Source of the DNA: Ridgeia piscesae
Lineage: Eukaryota > Annelida > Polychaeta > Sabellida > Siboglinidae
Reading direction: 5' to 3'
Length of the DNA: 64,000 bases
Assembly: GCA_025642075.2 (NCBI GenBank)
Contig: JAODUO010001179.1
Coordinates: 72,501 to 136,500, forward strand
Each line of letters starts with the position of its first letter. Positions within the stretch are counted from its first letter, which is position 1. The position numbers and the translations under genes are program-made. Positions 12,690 to 23,899 of the stretch are shown in pieces. The notes under the pieces are model-generated. The model saw nothing but the letters and a program-made list of their open reading frames with translations. It ran no database searches and was not told where the DNA came from.

Positions 12690-15600
12690 CTTTCACAGTT
12701 GGGAGTGCTTGTCAGTGTTTCTTTTATCCAGTGTCGGGTATCTGGACGGGCAGCAACACCAGCTGCGTGACTTTCACAATTGGGAGTTATTGTCAGTGTT
12801 ACATTTTCCAGTGTCGGGTATCTGGACGGGCAGCAACACTAGCTGCGTGACTTTCACAAGTGAGATTGATTGTCAGTGTTACTTTATCTAGTGTCGGGTA
12901 TCTGGACGGGCAGCAACACCAGCTGCGTGACTTTCACAAGTGGGAGTGATTGTCAGTGTTACTTTTATCTAGTGTCGGGTATCTGGACGGGCAGCAACAC
13001 CAGCTGCGTGACTTTCACAAGTGGCAGTGATTGTCAGTGTTACTTTATCTAGTGTCGGGTATCTGGACGGGCAGCAACACCAGCTGCGTGTCTTTCACAA
13101 GTGGGAGTGATTGTCAGTGTTTCTTTTATCTAGTGTCGGGTATCTGGACGGGCAGCAACACCAGCTGCGTGACTTTCACAAGTGGGAGTGATTGTCAGTG
13201 TTTCTTTTATCTAGTGTCGGGTATCTGGACGGGCAGCAACACCAGCTGCGTGACTTTCACAAGTGAGAGTGATTGTCAGTGTTACTTTATCTAGTGTCGG
13301 GTATCTGGACGGGCAGCAACACTAGCTGCGTGACTTTCACAAGTGGGAGTGATTGTCAGTGTTACTTTATCTAGTGTCGGGTATCTGGACGGGCAGCAAC
13401 ACCAGCTGCGTGACTTTCACAAGTGGGAGTGATTGTCAGTGTTACTTTTATCTAGTGTCGGGTATCTGGACGGGCAGCAACACCAGCTGCGTGACTTTCA
13501 CAAGTGGGAGTGAATGTCAGTGTTACTTTATCTAGTGTCGGGTATCTGGACGGGCAGCAACACCAGCTGCGTGACTTTCACAAGTGGGAGTGATTGTCAG
13601 TGTTACTTTTATCTAGTGTCGGGTATCTGGTCGGGCAGCAACACTAGCTGCGTGACTTTCACAAGTGAGAGTGATTGTCAGTGTTACTTTATCTAGTGTC
13701 GGGTATCTGGACGGGCAGCAACACCAGCTGCGTGACTTTCACAAGTGAGAGTGATTGTCAGTGTTACTTTATCTAGTGTCGGGTATCTGGACGGGCAGCA
13801 ACACCAGCTGCGTGACTTTCACAAGTGGGAGTGATTGTCAGTGTTACTTTATCTAGTGTCGGGTATCTGGACGGGCAGCAACACCAGCTGCGTGACTTTC
13901 ACAAGTGGGAGTGATTGTCAGTGTTACTTTTATCTAGTGTCGGGTATCTGGACGGGCAGCAACACCAGCTGCGTGACTTTCACAAGTGGGAGTGAATGTC
14001 AGTGTTACTTTATCTAGTGTCGGGTATCTGGACGGGCAGCAACACTAGCTGCGTGACTTTCACAAGTGGGAGTGATTGTCAGTGTTACTTTATCTAGTGT
14101 CGGGTATCTGGACGGGCAGCAACACCAGCTGCGTGCTTTCACAAGTGGGAGTGAATGTCAGTGTTACTTTATCTAGTGTCGGGTATCTGGACGGGCAGCA
14201 ACACCAGCTGCGTGACTTTCACAAGTGGGAGTGATTGTCATGTTACTTTATCTAGTGTCGGGTATCTGGTCGGGCAGCAACACTAGCTGCGTGACTTTCA
14301 CAAGTGAGAGTGATTGTCAGTGTTACTTTATCTAGTGTCGGGTATCTGGACGGGCAGCAACACCAGCTGCGTGACTTTCACAAGTGAGAGTGATTGTCAG
14401 TGTTACTTTATCTAGTGTCGGGTATCTGGACGGGCAGCAACACCAGCTGCGTGACTTTCACAAGTGGGAATGATTGTCAGTGTTACTTTATCTAGTGTCG
14501 GGTATCTGGACGGGCAGCAACACCAGCTGCGTGACTTTTACAAGTGGGAGTGATTGTCAGTGTTTCTTTTATCTAGTGTCGGGTATCTGGACGGGCAGCA
14601 ACACCAGCTGCGTGACTTTCACAAGTGGGAGTGATTGTCAGTGTTACTTTTATCTAGTGTCGGGTATCTGGACGGGCAGCAACACTAGCTGCGTGACTTT
14701 CACAAGTGGGAGTGATTGTCAGTGTTACTTTTATCTAGTGTCGGGTATCTGGACGGGCAGCAATACCAGCTGCGTGTCTTTCACAAGTGGGAGTGAATGT
14801 CAGTGTTACTTTATCTAGTGTCGGGTATCTGGACGGGCAGCAACACCAGCTGCGTGTCTTTCACAAGTGGGAATGATTGTCAGTGTTACTTTATCTAGTG
14901 TCGGGTATCTGGACGGGCAGCAACACCAGCTGCGTGACTTTCACAAGTGGGAGTGATTGTCAGTGTTACTTTTATCTAGTGTCGGGTATCTGGACGGGCA
15001 GCAACACCAGCTGCGTGACTTTCACAAGTGGGAGTGAATGTCAGTGTTACTTTATCTAGTGTCGGGTATCTGGACGGGCAGCAACACTAGCTGCGTGACT
15101 TTCACAAGTGGGAGTGATTGTCAGTGTTACTTTTATCTAGTGTCGGGTATCTGGACGGGCAGCAACACCAGCTGCGTGACTTTCACAAGTGAGAGTGATT
15201 GTCAGTGTTACTTTTATCTAGTGTCGGGTATCTGGACGGGCAGCAACACCAGCTGCGTGTCTTTCACAAGTGGGAGTGATTGTCAGTGTTACTTTATCTA
15301 GTGTCGGGTATCTGGACGGGCATTAACACTAGCTGCGTGACTTTCACAAGTGGGAGTGATTGTCAGTGTTTCTTTTATCTAGTGTCGGGTATCTGGACGG
15401 GCAGCAACACCAGCTGCGTGACTTTCACAAGTGGGAGTGAATGTCAGTGTTACTTTATCTAGTGTCGGGTATCTGGACGGGCAGCAACACTAGCTGCGTG
15501 ACTTTCACAAGTGGGAGTGATTGTCAGTGTTACTTTTATCTAGTGTCGGGTATCTGGACGGGCAGCAACACCAGCTGCGTGACTTTCCCAAGTGGGAGTG

Positions 15601-15870
15601 AATGTCAGTGTTACTTTATCTAGTGGCGGGTATCTGGACGGGCAGCAACACTAGCTGCGTGACTTTCACAAGTGGGAGTGATTGTCAGTGTTACTTTATC
15701 TAGTGTCGGGTATCTGGACGGGCAGCAACACCAGCTGCGTGACTTTCACAAGTGAGAGTGATTGTCAGTGTTACTTTTATCTAGTGTCGGGTATCTGGAC
15801 GGGCAGCAACACCAGCTGCGTGACTTTCACAAGTGGGAGTGATTGTCAGTGATACGAATATCCAGCGTCA
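12690..15870. repeat. Young 80/81-bp minisatellite, about 39 units
   Basis: The landmark GTGTCGGGTATCTGG recurs at 12731, 12811, 12891, 12972 and so on to 15784, 39 times by my count, spaced almost always 80 or 81 bp (79 bp near 14097-14176 and 14256-14335). The difference is ACTTTATCTA versus ACTTTTATCTA. Units of 81 bp keep one frame open and would encode a 27-residue repeat with SGIWTGSN, TSCVTFTSGS and DCQCYF. Units of 80 bp hit TAG. The mixed lengths, the position deep in an intron and the lack of an ATG or splice context argue against coding. Variant positions (CACCAG/CACTAG, GTGATTGT/GTGAATGT, GGGAG/GAGAG) recur in blocks. Flanks at 12600-12690 and 15850-15960 hold degraded units. Confidence 0.95.
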
Positions 15871-16697
15871 GGTATCTGGTCGTTCACCTAAAGTATTTAT
15901 TTCACGTTCTCAGTTGTGAGGAAGTGTTGCGATAATCTATCCAGTATCTGGGCTCTTAGCTAAAAGAGGTATATCCATGTTAGAGTTGGGTGGAATTATT
16001 GCTGTTATGCATGTGGGTAGCTAAATATGCCTGATATATATGGGGATCAGTAATATAAATAATGCTACATATTTTGGGGATTTGCATAACAAGACACAGT
16101 GACATTTATCGTGCGATGTAACTGGCGTTAGTGTATACAACTGTGAGTCTGTGGGTCCTGGGGGTATGATAATATGCACATAGTGACATTGGAGGTGGTG
16201 GACCCTTTCCAATGTGGTATGTTTGTCAAGCGCTTGTATGGCAATTTATAGTATGGCCCCAGTACGTCAATTGGCCAGTCAAAAAAGCAAGGGTTCGCAC
16301 TGTGCAGATGACGGACCCATCATAGGTTGATCTGGCGAGACAACTTGCTACTGCTGCTGCCACAGGGGTGGCGCAGCGACGTCACCTTATCTTGTGGGGG
16401 TCGGTCACACATGGGGTGACCTGGTGGTGTAGTGACCCGCAACGATATGGTGTCAATTATAAATATAGTGTAGGGATACAGTTAGTGTTGGTGGTTGTTA
16501 TTATGTCTAAGGTCATGCAGGTGTTGAGTATCATTACCGTTTTGGGGCCGACATGCTTGCTATGACAATGTATTAATGTACCTGTGGTGTTGTTTGCATA
16601 AATAAATAAAACTAAATGTCATCAAATTAGCCTATTTCAATCTAAATTGGTCTCGCATTGTTGCTTTGCTGGAGGGTGTAGGTAACAGTTACCGCTA

Positions 16698-16700
<3 letters not shown>

Positions 16701-16751
<51 letters not shown>
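16701..16751. repeat. (TA)n microsatellite
   Basis: Pure TA dinucleotide array. Confidence 0.95.
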
Positions 16752-16752
<1 letters not shown>

Positions 16753-17298
16753 GTGTTGTGTATTTAAAACGTTTTAGATGTTGACACATAATAGTAAAAC
16801 GTCTATGGCGCTTATATCCTTAAAATGTAAAACTCAGAGGTGCAACAAACAAAATCATTTGGCTCGTCATACACGGGGACAGGCAACAGTTGTCATTGGA
16901 GAATGTATAATGCAATACTATGATAGAATATAATTGTAAATGGTCATTAGGTCTACTACTGCTAATCGTTATTATTACTCCATCATTCTTCCTCTACACC
17001 AAGTGAGTTTAATGCATTTCTTAAATTGCTTCATTATTGTAACAGTGAGAAAAACATAATGGCTTATTCCAAGACCTGACTATAAGGGACCGTAGCAAAA
17101 ACACCGGCTGTTAAATTGGAAACGAAAACGAGAATTATTCTAGTCCCATAAGGTCGCATACGACAAAAAAAGAATTAATGTTGAGAAGCACGGAATGTTG
17201 GTTGCTAGCCGCAAGTTTAAAAGGTAGTGTCTCGAGAAAAGGGTAACGAACGAAGAAATCAGAGCAGAGGTTGCATAAACAGTTTTGGAGCATGACAC

Positions 17299-17338
17299 AC
17301 ACACGCGCGCGCACGCATACACACGCACACACACACAT
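17299..17338. repeat. CA/CG mixed dinucleotide array
   Basis: ACACACACGCGCGCGCACGC followed by CACACGCACACACACA; alternating purine-pyrimidine, potentially Z-DNA forming. Confidence 0.8.
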
Positions 17339-18053
17339 TTGCAAGAATGGCAAGATTGTAATTTTTCTCCCCGACCGACATTGCAATACATTAACTGACT
17401 TAATTGTAATTTAACTTTCCAAAACAAACGTTTTATCAATTGTACGATTGTTAATCTCATTTTGCAATTTCCAGTTATAAACTTTTAAAACTTATATGTA
17501 TATATTAGTAACACTTATAAACACACAGTTGCCAGATCCAGTTGCAGTTCGTTCTGACATGATTTAATAGCACTTGGTCCCTTTTGCTATAGCATTATGG
17601 CAATGTCGATCGCATAATAAAATGACAAAGGGAGTGACAATAATTTCACAAACACTGCGTAATACCAAGAGTACTAACCATTCATATAAATATATGTAGA
17701 CAAGTAATTCTTACTGTTGTATATAATTCCTGTGTTGTAATATGAAGACATGCGCAAAAGAACAACGCAGTTTGCCTGATATCTCAAAAGCACCGTCTTT
17801 GTCAGTTGCACCCTTTTGCCATTGCGCCGCAGTGTAATCCACCGTACGAAATGCATACAATGAAATGGTCTTCTTATAGATGAATTATTTTATTGACAAA
17901 ATACAAATTGCATGCACACAAAAACCAACCAGTGGTCCATATGCAATGGAAAGAGTTGACATCTTTCTTCTTGCTTCAGTCCTTAAAACAAATTATTTAT
18001 CAATAGTATTGTTGGGATCCACATATCGATATCATTTCATGAAATTATTCATG

Positions 18054-18055
<2 letters not shown>

Positions 18056-18123
<68 letters not shown>

Positions 18124-18141
18124 GTGTGCTGTGTGTGTGTG
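18056..18141. repeat. (GT)n microsatellite
   Basis: TG dinucleotide array ending in GTTGTGTGCTGTGTGTGTGTG. Confidence 0.95.
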
Positions 18142-18579
18142 GGGGCTATTGATGTTTTTCAATCTACCCGTAAAAAAATAATCGACTCCTGAGGCCTGGG
18201 CGGCAGTAACGTATGCGACAGTTGTGTTATATATTGTAAGGCTTCCTGCAATTGTGACCACGCTCGATGATACAATGTTGTGTTATGCTTTTCATTGTCG
18301 CTAATAGTCTGTATGTTCTATATTCAGGTATTATTCATCATTATCGCATTTACGTACGTTTAAGCAATACGCTGTTTTAGAATAAACAAATGGTTATATA
18401 GCGTAGTATTTAATTATACACGAATCTGTCTTTCTTTTAGTTTTATCAAAACAAAGAAATGTGTTATTGTAACTAAAAGGAACAGCATGTGCTATTGTCA
18501 ATCTGTTAGTCTCGTCTTAACATAATATTTAATCTTTAAAACGTCATATTAATTGTTTTACATTTATTGCATCTAAATT

Positions 18580-18582
<3 letters not shown>

Positions 18583-18641
<59 letters not shown>
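18583..18641. repeat. (TA)n microsatellite
   Basis: Pure TA array about 200 bp before the FTP C-terminal exon of unit 1. Confidence 0.95.
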
Positions 18642-18647
<6 letters not shown>

Positions 18648-18844
18648 TAATGTATAGAAGGGGAACATGTAAGTATTATAATACTCCGTAATAGCGAATG
18701 GTTGTTACAGTTTCATAATTGTATCTTTGTTTTTGACACCACAGTAGATGCGTCGCATTCAGGGATTAATTAATAATATGAGCCGTTTTGTCTACGTGTA
18801 GATGACGTTCACCTAACATGTTGATTGTGAAATTTGTATAACAG

Positions 18845-19048
18845 GTGAACAGCTGCGGACCTTTAGCATCATCGTTACTTCAAATAACGGAACGTACAAG
18901 ATGTGTGGATCGCCCAGCAATAACATGTCAACCGCAGAGGCAAGAACATTTTCGTGTGAACCTAATGCCAGAGGAACTTCACTGAAGATTCAAATAAATG
19001 GAAGAAAGGAATTTTTGTCGCTTTGTGAAGTGTTCATTTTTGGGAGAG
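18845..19048 (+). CDS. Exon: C-terminal half of FTP domain, unit 1
   Basis: This 68-codon exon completes the FTP lectin domain begun at 779-1009. Visible landmarks are GEQLRTFSIIVTSNNGTYK, MCGSPSNN, then TSLKIQINGRKEFLSLCEVF and IFGRG, matching the family ending (VxIQLxGxxEYLTLCEVEVFG). The acceptor is ATAACAG and the donor GTATGA. Both junctions are phase 1, and joining to the upstream exon restores a Gly codon. In the upstream-plus-this reading, NRGDSCGEQL puts Gln where eel agglutinin has Arg86, one of its three fucose-contacting residues. Two N-glycosylation-type sequons (NGT, NMS) are present. The frame is fully open, in contrast to the unit 2 counterpart at 30369. Confidence 0.85.
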
Positions 19049-19210
19049 GTATGAGTGAGGTGAAGTTTCCAATTCATAAGAGGTGAAAATACAGCGATTA
19101 AGCACTCATTGAATCATTGATAAATCGAGCGACAAAATGGGGTGCAGTCGATATAACAACATTGTGTCATTTGCCATTATATTTCTTGTGCAAACACTTC
19201 AACAAATATT

Positions 19211-19383
19211 GCGGTGCGTGCGTTGCGTTGCGTTGCGTTGCGTTGCGTTGCGTTGCGTTGCGTTGCGTTGCGTTGCGTTGCGTTGCGTTGCGTTGCGTTG
19301 CGTTGCGTTGCGTTGCGTTGCGTTGCGTTGCGTTGCGTTGCGTTGCGTTGCGTTGCGTTGCGTTGCGTTGCGTTGCGTTGCGT
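19211..19383. repeat. (GCGTT)n pentanucleotide array
   Basis: About 34 tandem pentamers (TGCGT/GCGTT). It switches abruptly at about 19383 into a different pentamer. All frames stay open, giving false long ORFs on both strands. Confidence 0.98.
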
Positions 19384-19580
19384 GTGCGTGGCGTGGCGTG
19401 GCGTGGCGTGGCGTGGCGTGGCGTGGCGTGGCGTGGCGTGGCGTGGCGTGGCGTGGCGTGGCGTGGCGTGGCGTGGCGGCGTGGCGTGGCGTGGCGTGGC
19501 GTGGCGTGGCGTGGCGTGGCGTGGCGTGGCGTGGCGTGGCGTGGCGTGGCGTGGCGTGGCGTGGCGTGGCGTGGCGTGGC
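19384..19580. repeat. (GCGTG)n pentanucleotide array
   Basis: About 39 tandem pentamers (GGCGT) differing from the adjacent block by a single T-to-G change per unit. One partial unit (GGCGGCGTGG near 19476) breaks it. Confidence 0.98.
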
Positions 19581-19611
19581 GTTTCATCACATTACATTAC
19601 AATCCATTATG

Positions 19612-19613
<2 letters not shown>

Positions 19614-19664
<51 letters not shown>
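19614..19664. repeat. (TA)n microsatellite
   Basis: Pure TA array directly 3' of the pentamer arrays. Confidence 0.95.
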
Positions 19665-19671
<7 letters not shown>

Positions 19672-19886
19672 CACTAGATCAGAAAGTTTTTGTGTTTATC
19701 GCCTAACAACATTAAGCATTTATTTTTAATTAAAGGATGTTTAGATAAACGAATTGGCTGATAATGTGGGAGAGTTTTGTCGTTTGTGCTTGTGTTTTTG
19801 TGCTATAAATTGGTGGCACATGCATACTCTCCCTAAGCTATTCAATGGATATATTTGTATCATAAATGTATATTTTGAGAATACAG

Positions 19887-19997
19887 CTTTCACCACCTGC
19901 AAACATCGTCCATGCAAAAACGGAGCGACGTGCACTGATATTACGGACGGCTACAAGTGTACATGCAAGGGTAATAACACAGGAACACAATGTGAAT
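19887..19997 (+). CDS. Exon: EGF-like domain 1 after FTP unit 1
   Basis: A 37-codon exon encoding one EGF-like domain with all six cysteines: C1 in TTCKHRPC, C2, C3 in KNGATC, C4-x-C5 in YKCTC, and C6 in GTQCE. Flanked by GAATACAG and a strong GTAAGT donor, phase 1 at both ends. C2-KNGAT-C3 fits the consensus for O-fucosylation (C2-x4-S/T-C3). C3-TDITDGYKC fits the Asp/Asn beta-hydroxylation pattern CxDxxxx[YF]xCxC. It lacks the D-x-D-E calcium-binding start. EGF domains of this kind are protein-interaction spacers in secreted or membrane proteins. Confidence 0.85.
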
Positions 19998-20035
19998 GTA
20001 AGTTTGATATGGAGTGCGCGCATACACACATGTAT

Positions 20036-20040
20036 GAATG

Positions 20041-20079
<39 letters not shown>

Positions 20080-20158
20080 GATTGATTGATGATTGATTGA
20101 ATGAATGATTGATCGATCGATTGATCGATCGATTGATTGATTGAGTGAGTGATCGAGT
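20036..20158. repeat. (GATT)n tetranucleotide array
   Basis: GATTGATT units with GAATGATT and GATCGATC variants, starting 39 bp after the EGF 1 donor. Confidence 0.95.
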
Positions 20159-20599
20159 TTATTTGGTAAAATGTATATACATGACAATTAAACATAGTTT
20201 AGATGCAAAAACAAATAAAATAATACGCTTAGCTATAATATTAATGAAGTTCAGACACATTACAGCACACAAACATACACCTATTTCCAATGTGGTCTTG
20301 ATATATACAATGTGGTCCTCATAATGGAAACGTGCGAGGAGACAATGCACTTGAACGTACGTTTACCTCCTAGCACGTTTCCTGCTCCAGGACCTGCAAA
20401 ACGCATTATTGTGTGTGTGTTTGTATGCAACTTATTATCAACATATTTAATTCATGTGACATGTATATTGGGAAGAATAGGAAGAAGAATTGTTTTTTAT
20501 TCGACCAGTATTTTAAAGAATACACACACAATACATCCATGTCAAACAATTATAAACAATAGAAACATGAAAATAACAGCAACATGGTAACAGTGTATA

Positions 20600-21880
20600 T
20601 AATTAATAATACAACATAGGGTCAGGATACTCCTCCAAGACCGTGCTAGTCGCTTTTGAGGAGCTGTGGGAGGATTACAATATTAAGATATTTACAATGT
20701 CATCATTGTGCAGCATTGTGCATCGTCCGTAGTGGCCCGTGGTTAGGTGAATGCCTCAGCAGCAGGCTGCTTCCACATCTGCCTATCTTGCGCTATCCTC
20801 TGCCAGATTATACCCTTCCAGTAGTCGCCTAGTTCGTCTCTCCATCATCTCGCAGGTTTTCCTCTAGGTCGTTTTCTTTCGTATGGTTTCCAGCTGGTGA
20901 TACGCAATGTCCATCGGTTACCTCGTATTCTGCTGACGTGCCCTGCCCAGCTCCTCGTCCATCTTGTGACTTGTTTAATCAGTCTGTGACCTTTGTCTTT
21001 TCTCTTACCCAGATGTTTGTTTATCTGTCCGGGTATGTTGTGTTTAACATACTCTTGTCCATCTTTTGTGCGGCTGCTAGCTTGTTTTTGCTTGGTTGGT
21101 GAGTGCCCATTTTGTTCCTCGCCGTATGTCGATACTGGAAGTACGAATGAGTTGTACATTTGTCTCTTCATGCATACTCCAATGTTACCCTTGTAGATGT
21201 CGCGGTGACTGGCGAATGCTGTCCCAAGTAGACGTTCTCGAGCGGAATGTTGTTGACATGTGTGTCGTTTTCCATCATCACCTTGATGATGATGGAAAAT
21301 TCAGTACTGCTTGAGTTTGCACTGAGTCTAAGACTTTATCGTAGTTGACGAATGCGATGCAAGATGGGATATTGTTTTCTCTGCACTTCTCCTTCAGTTT
21401 GTTCTGCTTCTGAATCGAGCTTCTTCTCGTGGCTACTTTTCGTCGAATGTCTTCTCTAGCTTTCTTTTTAGTACTTTCGTGAGTAGTTTATAGATGTTTG
21501 ATAGTAGACATATTGGTATGTAATTCTTGAGGTATTTCGTATTTCCCTTCTTGAAGATTATCACCGTCTTAGCGTTCTTCCACGCTGTGGATATTCGTCT
21601 TTCTGATAAGCGTGTGGTGTACAGCTTAGTAAGTGTTTTCGTGATGGTATCTTCTCCTGCTTTCAATGTTTCAATGTTTATATGGTCGTTTACTTTTGTT
21701 GTACCATTCTTCATATCTCTTAGTGCTGCTTCCAACTCCCATGATGGCTTTTGTATATCTTTTGGATTATGATACTGTACAATGTCGTGTACCTCGGTGT
21801 GGAATTCCTCTATTCGTTCTATGGTATGTGGTTCGTGTCGTGTGCGGTGGAGTAACATTGAAGACAATAACATAACTGCC
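20600..21880 (-). pseudogene. RTE-like LINE, 3' half, internally deleted
   Basis: The minus strand encodes two separate pieces of a non-LTR reverse transcriptase. The first (21873 to 21433) has LEAALRDMKNGTTKVND, INIETLKAGEDTI, RLSERRISTAWKNAKTVI and KKGNTKYLKNYIPICLLSN, i.e. the fingers/palm start (RPICLLSN normally). The second (about 21171 to 20730) has MKRQMYNSFVLPVSTYG, WAGHVSRIRGNRWTLRI and WKPYERKRPRGKPAR, the conserved RT C-terminus. The YADD-containing palm between them is missing, so the copy is dead. RTE/BovB-type elements fit best. The 3' end is probably near 20600. Confidence 0.8.
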
Positions 21881-21899
21881 GTAAGATTACTGTACTTTG

Positions 21900-23640
21900 G
21901 TCAAGTTTGGATGATTCCGGAGCAAGTACTGATGACGAACAAGTTACGGTTGTTGACGTTTGTCGGTGTCAGTGTCAGCTACTGTGAGTGTCTGATACGT
22001 TAAGACGTTCTATGTATTCAAATTAAGAAAGACAGCCAATACTCAATATTTGCAGAATACGCCTAATGCAGTTATGCACACGACGTTACGATGTTTGGAC
22101 GTAACGATAATAAAGAAGGCCAGAATAAACAAATGATCGTTGTCTATGGTATATTCGAGGCAGCCTGGTATATTCGAGGCAGCCTGACACTACATATTAC
22201 AGTATACACTGCTACACTAATCCCTCGGGGGATTACGTTTGAGTGCCAGTCTGTCAGAACAAAAACATATGTATAAAAGTATATTGAATATAGTATAAAA
22301 TATAGCATAACATATCAAATATGCCAGATGCACACATGGTTATGGATGAGGCATTTGAAATTATAATGGATACTTTATATATATGAATATATTTATATGA
22401 TACTATTAGAGATATTTCTTTAAAACAGTTTCAATTAAAACAAATCAGGTGATTAATTAAAATGATTAAATAAAAAACATTAAATAGAAAATATATAATA
22501 AAACCACAGTGCATCATCTCAGGTTCATTCAAACGGAGTCTCACTCAGTGACATACTCATACTGGCGGAGAGACTGGCAGTGGTGGAGAGAACATGATAC
22601 AGTTACTTGTACATTATTATAATTAAACAGGGAACAAAAAGATCCTATGCTAATTATAGGGCTCCATTAGTTTCTATTGTAAAATGGTTAGTTTATTTAA
22701 CTGTAATTGGTTAATGGGTAAGCAATGGTCGAGGAGCATGGAGTTGGTCAGGTCAAGTCCGCAGAGGCAATGGCAGAGGGTGTGCCATGTAAAATAAATT
22801 AATTGGCTTTGGAGAACGCAGATGTACAAGGCAGTGTGTCCTGTTATGATTTGTAATGTGAAATTGTTTGTATTGTAATGATAATACTACAATAAGATAT
22901 TTTTAATGTGCTCCTTGTGTTTCCCATGGCCTATGCTTGCAATAATATGGGCATACATGTAATTGTAAATTCAGAAAGGTGCCATTCAGTAAATATATAT
23001 ATATATATTTTCTTAATGATACTTCTACATATTCTGAGTATGCACTATGTCTAACTATGTGCAAAATGTCATGAAGATAGGAGCATTACACAAGGTTGGT
23101 TGCTATGTACTTATGCTGGAGAATGTCCGTGTTTCAAATCAATTTCTTTAAAGCTTATATTTTCTCTGAAGTGATATTCTACAAATGCATGCATTTCAAA
23201 TGGAATATCTTCACCCACGAGTAAGATACAGGGTTAATCTTAGTGTTATTTTAAATCTACGAATCTCCTCTATTTTATTCAATAATAATATTGGATTGGT
23301 TTTGATATGCCGCGTCACATGTATGAATATTACTACACGAATTATAAAAAAGGAAAATACATGCCCGGTGTATAACAATTTCACAATGCTATTTAAGCAT
23401 AATTGTGTGGGAAAGTGTCCATGCATACAAATTACACTGAATTAATTCACATATTAGCTAAACTTATTAAAATATATTAAAAACCTCTCCTTTATAACCT
23501 TTTATGTAAACCCATGCGTAATGTTGCAGATGATGTAGTACCTCAGGTATTGCAATACATCAGGGAGTTTGACACCACTGCCATGCAGAGTTGTAAACCA
23601 GTGCTTTGTGGTACAGGTTCTTGACAGAACCGAAGTCTAA
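21900..23640. other. AT-rich intron, no gene recognised
   Basis: No supported coding region. Visible oddities are an immediate 20-bp direct duplication (GGTATATTCGAGGCAGCCTG, 22149 and 22169) and a hairpin TAATCCCTCGGGGGATTA near 22219. Region 22300-22500 is very AT-rich. Confidence 0.6.
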
Positions 23641-23899
23641 GGGAGCAAACCCTAACCAGAAAACCATGTCACTATGGCAGCATCAAGGGCGTTTGGTGTA
23701 TGGAACTCCCAACATCTGTCGACCAGCCACTGCAGGGAAAAATACTTTCCGCCTGTCTTGACTTGTTCTTGCTGGTGCGAGACCTCTGTTTGCTTCCCGA
23801 GAGAGATGCCGCTAGAAACTTGCAAAAGCCTGCGGCACTTCAACACTTTTGCTGGCAGCTTCCGTGAAATGAACAACTGAACGAAACACCATACCGGAT

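Noticed and set aside
12321..15623. Repeated 60-114 codon frames with SGIWTGSN and TSCVTFTSGS
   Set aside because: Units alternate between 80 and 81 bp, so no frame survives the array. It sits deep inside an intron splitting a lectin domain. A coding role is not supported.
19117..19729. Open frames of 137-189 codons on both strands
   Set aside because: Pentamer repeats without stops keep all frames open; there is no unique sequence.
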